Shown here piece after piece: positions 5,721 through 10,184 of a stretch of DNA of 10,184 bases. Positions within the stretch are counted from its first letter, which is position 1; each line of letters starts with the position of its first letter. This stretch comes from Gemmatimonadales bacterium (GTDB lineage: Bacteria; Gemmatimonadota; Gemmatimonadetes; Gemmatimonadales; GWC2-71-9). The translations under genes were made by a program, and so were the position numbers. The stretch covers positions 1 through 10,184 of the forward strand of contig JAUVRV010000060.1 of the NCBI GenBank assembly GCA_030597435.1. The letters run 5' to 3'. The notes below the pieces were generated by a model. That model was given only the letters and a program-made list of their open reading frames with translations. It searched no databases and had not been told where the DNA came from.

Positions 5721-7967
5721 CTAGCGAACCACACTGAGGACCGGGACTCCCCGCCCCACTTGACCAGCTACGACTGTGGGCTCATCGCCACGTAGCGTAA
5801 GCCATTCCGAGAACTCCGGAGCCGGTAGGACCTCATCAACAGCCGGGAACCGGCCAGTCCAACTGTGACCCGTATCGAACAACCCGATGAGATCATTGAG
5901 TACGGCGGTCGCTACAGGAAGGTCACCACCACCCGAACCAAGGTACACCATTTCCCCGCCGTCCGGTGCGTAGAGTACGACAATGTTGTTCTCCCCCCTC
6001 ACCATGCCCAGGTGACCCTCCGCGCGGACCGCCATCGGGTGGACCCCCGCGGAGAGCGTACCACATGTCGTGTCCGCCAAAGCCACTAGTTTGATCTTGT
6101 AGCCAGCGTCCGGAGCCCTCCGGACCAACTCCTCATCCAGCGCATCGATTCCTACCGTGGCCAACTCCTGGCCCAGATATCGCCGCCCAGTGGCTCGGGT
6201 TATCAGCAGCGTCAGCTTCTGTGCGGTATCCCAGCCGGACACATCCAGGGCCGGGTCGGGCTCCGTGAGCTGTCGTTCAGTCACCTCACGGATGGCATCT
6301 GGTAGAGTGCTACCCTCCTCTATGAGTTCGAGCGCGACGTTACACGCACTAGAGAGAATTGCTTGAATTCGCCAGACCCTGCCCTGGGTAAGGGGTCGCT
6401 GAAGCGCATGGATCAATGGCCAGCCTGCCGCTATGGAATCGTGATACGCCAAACGGACACCGTACTCATACGCGAGTCGATCGAGCAGATCACCGTGCTC
6501 ACGCAGCAAAACCTTGTTCGGGGTTACAACATGCTTGTGACCGTGTAACGCCCGGGCCAACAGTCCCACAGCGCCTGGTCCACGGGTGAGATCTACAACG
6601 ACATCGAGATCTTGCCGAGCCACTAACGCATCGGGATCGAACAGGACCTCAATTCCTTCAAAGGCCGAGTCCAGCTTCTTCTCACGATCGATTTCGGCTA
6701 CGCCCAGCACCTCGATGGATAATCCGTTGCGCTCGATGATCTGTGGGTTGCGCGCCGCGACCAAGCTGACAAACGACGCTGCGACCTTTCCTGCTCCGAG
6801 AATACCGACCCTGACCTCATGAACCTGTTGCTCACCTCGGACCTGCGCGCTGTCCACTCGTCCAGATCGAAGATCCTGGATCATATCGCCGATCTGATCG
6901 GTGTCGAGCAGGAATGCGTCGTGTCCGTTGGGTGACCGAATCTCCGCATAGCGAACGTCACGCCCGAGGCGCATGAGAACGTCGGCGCCCAACTTGACCT
7001 CTGTGGCAGGATACAGGTTGTCAGAGCTGATCCCGATCACGAGAGTGCGACATGTCACCCGGTTGAGGGCACTTACCAGATCACCTCTTCCCTCACTCAC
7101 ATCGTGTAGGTCCATGGCGCGGCTGTAAAGCAGGTAAGTGTACGGGTCGAACCGCTTTGTGATCCGTTTCCCGTGATGTCGCAACCATGACTCGATGTTA
7201 TACATGCCCCGTTCCTTCAAGGTCGAACTCGGCTTCTTGAACCACTCCCGTCCGAACTTCTCCTCGAGTCCTACCGGAGAACGGTAACTCATCATCCCGA
7301 CTCCACGGGCAACCATCTGGCCGACTCTGGCAACGACCTCATCCTCTGTGATGTCAAGCTCGATGCCTCGCCTTTGCAGCCAGTTGAGACCGATTTGGTA
7401 CGGCGATGTTCGTAACGGAGCCGCCACCACGACGACGAGGTCCACTATGTCGGGAGCTTCGATTGCCCATTCCCACGCAATCATCGCGCCCATGCTGGGA
7501 CCTATCACCATTGCAACTTTCTCGACGCCGATGGCTGCGAGAAAGAGCCGCTGCACTTGCATCATGTCACGCGGAGTCAGCAGCGGGAACCTGTCGAGGT
7601 AGGGTTTGCCGTCCGGCGCGGGGAATCTGGGACCCGTGGTCCCATAGCACCCCCCAACGAGATTGGGACAAACAACGAAGTGTTTGTCGGTGTCGATCGC
7701 CCTCCCCGGACCTATCAGGGGTTCCCACCATCCCATCGGCTGTCCCGCGAACTCTCCCGTAGCGTGACAGTCGGCTGTCATCGGATGGACTATGAGTACG
7801 GCATTGTCCCGGGATGCGTTCAGATCGCCCCACGACTCATAACTGACCTGTATGGCGGCTAGTTCACCGCCGTGAACGGCGGTGAACGGTCGCGTCAGGT
7901 CCGGCTGGACGACCTTGCCAAGCTCTATGGTGGGCGAACTCCACCATAGGTCACGATGTTCCTGCAT
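5721..7967 (-). CDS. metX/hom: Fused homoserine O-acetyltransferase / homoserine dehydrogenase
   Basis: This 748-residue protein joins two consecutive steps toward methionine. Residues 1 to about 368 are an alpha/beta-hydrolase MetX domain. Its nucleophile elbow is GPSMGAM with Ser158, and the triad is completed by Asp316 in SSDNLYP and His349 in GHDAF; NLVGGCYGTTGP (102-113) is a typical MetX motif. After a linker (about 369-384) comes homoserine dehydrogenase, residues 385 to about 715. It has a Rossmann motif GAGKVA (390-395), TPNK with Lys485, and EPDPALDVSGWDTAQK (569-584), whose Glu569, Asp580 and Lys584 align with yeast Hom Glu208, Asp219 and Lys223. The usual NGTTN motif is replaced by SSACN (539-543). 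No aspartokinase or ACT domain is attached. The ATG is 21 bases after the kbl stop, with only a weak ribosome binding site, suggesting coupling. Acetyl rather than succinyl donor use is inferred from the family and from neighbouring acetyl-CoA enzymes. Confidence 0.92.
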   Translation of the reverse strand: MQEHRDLWWSSPTIELGKVVQPDLTRPFTAVHGGELAAIQVSYESWGDLNASRDNAVLIVHPMTADCHATGEFAGQPMGWWEPLIGPGRAIDTDKHFVVCPNLVGGCYGTTGPRFPAPDGKPYLDRFPLLTPRDMMQVQRLFLAAIGVEKVAMVIGPSMGAMIAWEWAIEAPDIVDLVVVVAAPLRTSPYQIGLNWLQRRGIELDITEDEVVARVGQMVARGVGMMSYRSPVGLEEKFGREWFKKPSSTLKERGMYNIESWLRHHGKRITKRFDPYTYLLYSRAMDLHDVSEGRGDLVSALNRVTCRTLVIGISSDNLYPATEVKLGADVLMRLGRDVRYAEIRSPNGHDAFLLDTDQIGDMIQDLRSGRVDSAQVRGEQQVHEVRVGILGAGKVAASFVSLVAARNPQIIERNGLSIEVLGVAEIDREKKLDSAFEGIEVLFDPDALVARQDLDVVVDLTRGPGAVGLLARALHGHKHVVTPNKVLLREHGDLLDRLAYEYGVRLAYHDSIAAGWPLIHALQRPLTQGRVWRIQAILSSACNVALELIEEGSTLPDAIREVTERQLTEPDPALDVSGWDTAQKLTLLITRATGRRYLGQELATVGIDALDEELVRRAPDAGYKIKLVALADTTCGTLSAGVHPMAVRAEGHLGMVRGENNIVVLYAPDGGEMVYLGSGGGDLPVATAVLNDLIGLFDTGHSWTGRFPAVDEVLPAPEFSEWLTLRGDEPTVVAGQVGRGVPVLSVVR
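7862..7887. repeat. 26-bp near-perfect palindrome inside metX
   Basis: Arms GTTCACCGCCGT (7862-7873) and ACGGCGGTGAAC (7876-7887) are exact reverse complements separated by two bases. They cover codons 27-36 of metX/hom. The mRNA would form an 11-bp stem with a UUCA loop about 80 bases after the start codon. The encoded residues (around TAVHGGE) look normal for the family. Confidence 0.8.
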
Positions 7968-7988
7968 GCTCTGACCGAGGGCGTTGCC

Positions 7989-9236
7989 TCACAGGCCGTA
8001 CTTCTCGATTATCCGCTTCTTGTCGAGACCAAGGATCCCGTACTTGTCACCAACCCGCTTGAATGCGTCCAGTGCTTTCTGGAGCAACGGGATATCATGG
8101 TCAGCCGAGAGCTGAGTACGGATTCGGGCCTGTCCATTTGGCACTACAGGGAAGAAGAAGCCAACTACATAGATGCCATCTTCAAAGAGATCTCGCGCAA
8201 CGTCCTGACTCAGTTTCGCATTGTAGAGCATGACTGGCACAATCGGGCTGTCGCCTTTCTTGATGACCAGTCCTGCCTCAGTAAGACCTTGCCTCCAGAA
8301 CCTCGTGTTCTCTTCAAGCTTGTCACGGCGCTCAGTGCTACCGCTCAGAATCTCCAGCACCTTGAGAGCGCCCGCAACTAGAGGGGGTGCCATTGTGTTG
8401 CTGAACAGGTAAGGTCTTGCCCGTTGTCTACACAGCTCGACTACCTCACTGCGGCCTGACACACACCCGCCGGCAGCACCACCGAGTGCCTTGCCGAGCG
8501 TCGTGGTGATCACATCGATCTTGTCTACAACCCCAAAGTGCTCGTGTGTGCCTCTTCCGGTCTTGCCCATGAACCCCGACGAGTGACTATCGTCGACAAG
8601 GACCATGGCATCGTACTTTTCGGCCAGCGCACAGATCTCGTCCAAGGGAGCCAAATCGCCGTCCATACTGAACACGCCATCCGTGACTATCAGACGAACG
8701 CGTTTGTCCTGATGTTCTTCGAGTTTCTGCTCGAGGTGCTTCATGTTCGCGTGCTTGTAGGTATCAGTGACCGCCTTACAAAGGCGAATCCCATCAACAA
8801 TAGACGCATGGACCAACCGGTCTGATATGATCACATCCTCGGGTTCGAGGAACGCTTCAAACACACCTGCGTTGGCGTCCATGCAGCTGGGGAAGAGTAT
8901 CGTATCTTCCGTTCCCAGAAACTGCGATAGGGCACCCTCCAATTCCCGGTGTATGTCCTGCGTCCCGCAGATAAACCGGACGCTCGATAGCCCATAACCA
9001 CGATCATCCAAAGCCCTGTGAGCGGCCTGGATGACATCTGGGTGGGACGAGAGACCCAAGTAGTTATTCGCGCAGAGGTTCATAACCGACTTCAATTCGG
9101 AACCAGACGGGTACTCCACTTCGATGTTAGCTGACTGCGGTGAGTGGATGTACCGTTCCTCTTTCAACAGTCCCTGCTCGTGCATCACCGACAGCCGCGA
9201 GCCGTGGACCTCCCTGATAGCGCTAGAATAGGCCAT
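7989..9236 (-). CDS. kbl: Glycine C-acetyltransferase (2-amino-3-ketobutyrate CoA ligase)
   Basis: A PLP-dependent alpha-oxoamine synthase. Kbl cleaves 2-amino-3-ketobutyrate with CoA to glycine and acetyl-CoA in threonine degradation, or runs in reverse. It has 415 residues and aligns along its whole length with E. coli Kbl. Examples are LKEERYI near residue 24, NLCANNYLGL (53-62), SVRFICGTQD (85-94), SDRLVHAS with the PLP-stacking His143, DGVFSMDGDLAPLDE, VDDSHSSGF with Asp215 and His218, TTLGKALGG with PLP lysine 249, RPYLFSN, and FFFPVVPNGQARIRTQLSA. These motifs fit Kbl better than serine palmitoyltransferase (which has NYMGM). A tail of about 17 residues (ILGLDKKRIIEKYGL) goes beyond the E. 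coli end. The usual partner, threonine dehydrogenase, is not in the window. The start is one base after the acp stop, so the two are probably coupled; a role with an acyl-ACP substrate cannot be excluded. Confidence 0.9.
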   Translation of the reverse strand: MAYSSAIREVHGSRLSVMHEQGLLKEERYIHSPQSANIEVEYPSGSELKSVMNLCANNYLGLSSHPDVIQAAHRALDDRGYGLSSVRFICGTQDIHRELEGALSQFLGTEDTILFPSCMDANAGVFEAFLEPEDVIISDRLVHASIVDGIRLCKAVTDTYKHANMKHLEQKLEEHQDKRVRLIVTDGVFSMDGDLAPLDEICALAEKYDAMVLVDDSHSSGFMGKTGRGTHEHFGVVDKIDVITTTLGKALGGAAGGCVSGRSEVVELCRQRARPYLFSNTMAPPLVAGALKVLEILSGSTERRDKLEENTRFWRQGLTEAGLVIKKGDSPIVPVMLYNAKLSQDVARDLFEDGIYVVGFFFPVVPNGQARIRTQLSADHDIPLLQKALDAFKRVGDKYGILGLDKKRIIEKYGL

Positions 9237-9237
9237 C

Positions 9238-9492
9238 TCAAGCGTTCCCCTGATGCCGCTTGACCAGCACTACGATACTCGCAACCGTGTCGAACGCCTC
9301 TGCCGAGGCCTCTTCGTCGGGTAGTGATATGCTGTGTTGCTTCTCCAAGAAGCGCTTCAAGCTCACCATGCTGAAGCTGTCAACAATCCCACTCGAAATG
9401 AGGGGCGTGTTGATGTCGAGTTCCACATCGTCCTCATCGTCCTCGTCGAGGTACTCACTGCGTATGTATTCCAGAACCGCGTCTTCCATCAT
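9238..9492 (-). CDS. Acyl carrier protein
   Basis: A small acidic protein of 84 residues, the normal size for a free-standing carrier protein. GIVDSFSMV (35-43) contains the DS-hydrophobic motif, with Ser39 as the predicted 4'-phosphopantetheine site. The rest fits a four-helix carrier domain, with FLEKQHSISLPDEE after the active helix and a hydrophobic helix ending in LVKRH. Residues 14-26 are unusually acidic. The motif (DSFS rather than DSLD) makes it more likely a dedicated carrier protein than the housekeeping fatty-acid AcpP. Two consecutive ATG codons start it: AGGAG lies 3 bases before the first (9492) and 6 before the second (9489), so the second may be the true start. It is first gene of the operon with kbl, and no ketosynthase or phosphopantetheinyl transferase is visible. 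Confidence 0.87.
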   Translation of the reverse strand: MMEDAVLEYIRSEYLDEDDEDDVELDINTPLISSGIVDSFSMVSLKRFLEKQHSISLPDEEASAEAFDTVASIVVLVKRHQGNA

Positions 9493-9683
9493 TGACTCCT
9501 ATTGGCAGAAAGCACGAGAATCTACTCTGTTGAGGCACCGATCCATTTGGCGCCACGTAAGTATACTGATCGCCCCTCCCGACGCTACCGGTGATCCGAT
9601 AGCCAGGTACCGCCGAACGGTCGTCACATAGATGTCCCGTATATAGTAGATAGACTAGGGGTCAGCTCAGCGGCGCATGACTA

Positions 9684-9703
9684 TTGTGAGCGAGTGCTCA
9701 CAA
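9684..9703. promoter_or_regulatory. Inverted repeat with lac-operator-like half-sites
   Basis: TTGTGAGC and GCTCACAA are perfect reverse complements separated by the four bases GAGT. The arms equal the half-sites of the ideal symmetric lac operator, but that operator has no spacer, so a LacI-family protein would not bind it in the same way. The site sits in the divergent intergenic region about 190 bases upstream of acp, a plausible place for a dimeric regulator. A small RNA hairpin is the alternative. Confidence 0.35.
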
Positions 9704-9967
9704 CAAGTGGTTCCCCGGCGAGCGGATTTCAATCTTCGTGCAGCGTTGACGGTCCTGCCGAGGTCTGCACAATGCCAGTTTTCACCCAAGTGTGGGCTCG
9801 AGCTTCAAGTGATTTCGCGACATCAGCGCATAACCTCCTTGTTCGCAACAGACTAGCGCCTTCGTAATCCGTAAATTGGGGCTCGCGTTTTTTCCCCTGA
9901 AGCCCTATCTTCGGGTGGCCTCGCGCCCGGCTGCACATCGCGGCCATCGCGGGAACCCCATATGTGA

Positions 9968-9986
9968 CCCGCAGCACTGCTGTGGG
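9968..9986 (+). other. Short hairpin upstream of the signal-peptide gene
   Basis: Eight base pairs (one a G-U in plus-strand RNA) close a 3-base loop in CCCGCAGC-ACT-GCTGTGGG. It lies about 100 bases before the plus-strand gene. There is no T-tract after it. It may be part of the leader or chance. Confidence 0.25.
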
Positions 9987-10019
9987 ATAGAAGCAGGTTA
10001 TTGTTCTCTAGCGTTATGC

Positions 10020-10037
10020 GCGGCGCTTCAGCGCCGC
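10020..10037 (+). other. Perfect hairpin in the leader of the signal-peptide gene
   Basis: GCGGCGCT and AGCGCCGC are perfect reverse complements with two bases between them, folding as a 7-bp GC-rich stem with loop TTCA. It ends 49 bases before the ATG at 10087 and is not followed by T residues, so it is more likely a leader structure than a terminator. Confidence 0.4.
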
Positions 10038-10086
10038 ACCCTCGACAAGAATGAAAGGCCTGGAGCCACTGACGGAGGTTAGGTTG

Positions 10087-10184
10087 ATGCGGAGACTGTC
10101 CGGAGTTTTCCTAGCCGTCGTGCTTTGCAGCTTGATCAGCACGCCGGCCTCCGCCCAGCAGGACTCGTGGAAAAACCAATGGTA
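10087..10184 (+). CDS. Start of an exported protein (truncated by window end)
   Basis: Only 32 codons are visible. They encode a classical Sec signal peptide: MRRLSG with two arginines, a hydrophobic core VFLAVVLCSLIS, and a signal peptidase I site TPASA followed by QQD, so cleavage after residue 23 is predicted. It is not a lipoprotein signal, since the residue before Cys14 is Leu rather than a small one. GGAGGT (10074-10079) lies 7 bases before the ATG, and an in-frame TTG directly precedes it. The mature protein, starting QQDSWKNQW, is too short to identify. It is divergent from the acp operon. Confidence 0.75.
   Translation, partial: MRRLSGVFLAVVLCSLISTPASAQQDSWKNQW

Larger units (their letters stand above)
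9493..10086. other. Intergenic region between divergent acp operon and plus-strand gene
   Basis: About 594 bases without a convincing gene; the open frames here (for example minus 9729-9977) have no recognisable family composition or ribosome binding site that I could see. It must contain promoters for both divergent genes. A weak minus-strand -10 candidate TATACT lies at 9560-9565, without a clear -35. Three inverted repeats are listed separately. A T6 run near 9889-9894 has no proper stem directly before it. Confidence 0.6.

Noticed and set aside
5672..5734. N-terminal extension of acsA to 5734 overlapping the end of metX/hom.
   Set aside because: The added 21 residues do not resemble the family, and the ATG at 5671 has a ribosome binding site six bases upstream and gives the usual length.
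7989..9236. Serine palmitoyltransferase (sphingolipid synthesis) as the identity of the alpha-oxoamine synthase next to acp.
   Set aside because: Motifs such as NNYLGL, SVRFICGTQD and FFFPVVPNGQARIRTQ follow Kbl, not the bacterial palmitoyltransferase. The alternative is kept only as a substrate question.
9880..9900. T6 run preceded by GC-rich sequence as an intrinsic terminator.
   Set aside because: No stable stem directly precedes the T-run, and there is no gene upstream on that strand for it to terminate.
9729..9977. Minus-strand 82-codon frame in the divergent intergenic region.
   Set aside because: There is no recognisable family or convincing ribosome binding site, its composition looks like random translated sequence, and it would occupy the promoter region.

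Overview
The window looks like ordinary chromosomal DNA of a free-living bacterium with moderately high GC (judged by eye). It is gene-dense, has short intergenic gaps, and shows no transposase, phage, CRISPR or RNA gene. A twin-arginine signal on one protein and a cleavable Sec signal on another show protein export. The phylum cannot be fixed from these genes. A MetX-Hom fusion, an exported TldD and a lysine-rich histone-like tail protein suggest an environmental lineage rather than a well-studied enterobacterium, but this is inference only.

Two transcription units run on the minus strand. The rightmost, 9492 down to 3926, encodes in order a small acyl carrier protein, a glycine C-acetyltransferase (Kbl, 2-amino-3-ketobutyrate CoA ligase), a fused homoserine O-acetyltransferase/homoserine dehydrogenase (MetX-Hom), and an acetyl-CoA synthetase. 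Gaps are 1, 21 and 49 bases. A GC-rich hairpin lies 9 bases past the last stop codon. The unit centres on acetyl-CoA and the aspartate-derived amino acids. Hom makes homoserine, MetX acetylates it with acetyl-CoA, Kbl interconverts 2-amino-3-ketobutyrate plus CoA with glycine plus acetyl-CoA, and Acs makes acetyl-CoA from acetate, including the acetate that O-acetylhomoserine sulfhydrylation would release. The carrier protein at the head is the piece this scheme does not explain.

The second unit, 3496 down to 63, holds tldD with a Tat signal, tldE/pmbA, and a 113-residue lysine/arginine repeat protein resembling the C-terminal tail of histone H1. It has a consensus -10 box and a well-placed ribosome binding site in front of tldD, and a strong hairpin at 3-25 after the last gene. 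TldD and TldE form a known heterodimeric metalloprotease. Here only the TldD subunit carries an export signal.

Two stretches lack genes. The first, 3497-3925, lies between the two units. The second, 9493-10086, separates the acp operon from a divergent gene on the plus strand. Only the first 32 codons of that gene, encoding a Sec signal peptide, are inside the window. The second gap has three short hairpins or inverted repeats, including one whose arms match the half-sites of a symmetric lac operator. No clearly new multi-gene system was found. The items most worth a second look are the MetX-Hom fusion with its altered Hom motif and absent ACT domain, the ACP-Kbl pairing, the one-sided Tat signal on TldD/TldE, and the nested tandem repeats in the histone-like gene.
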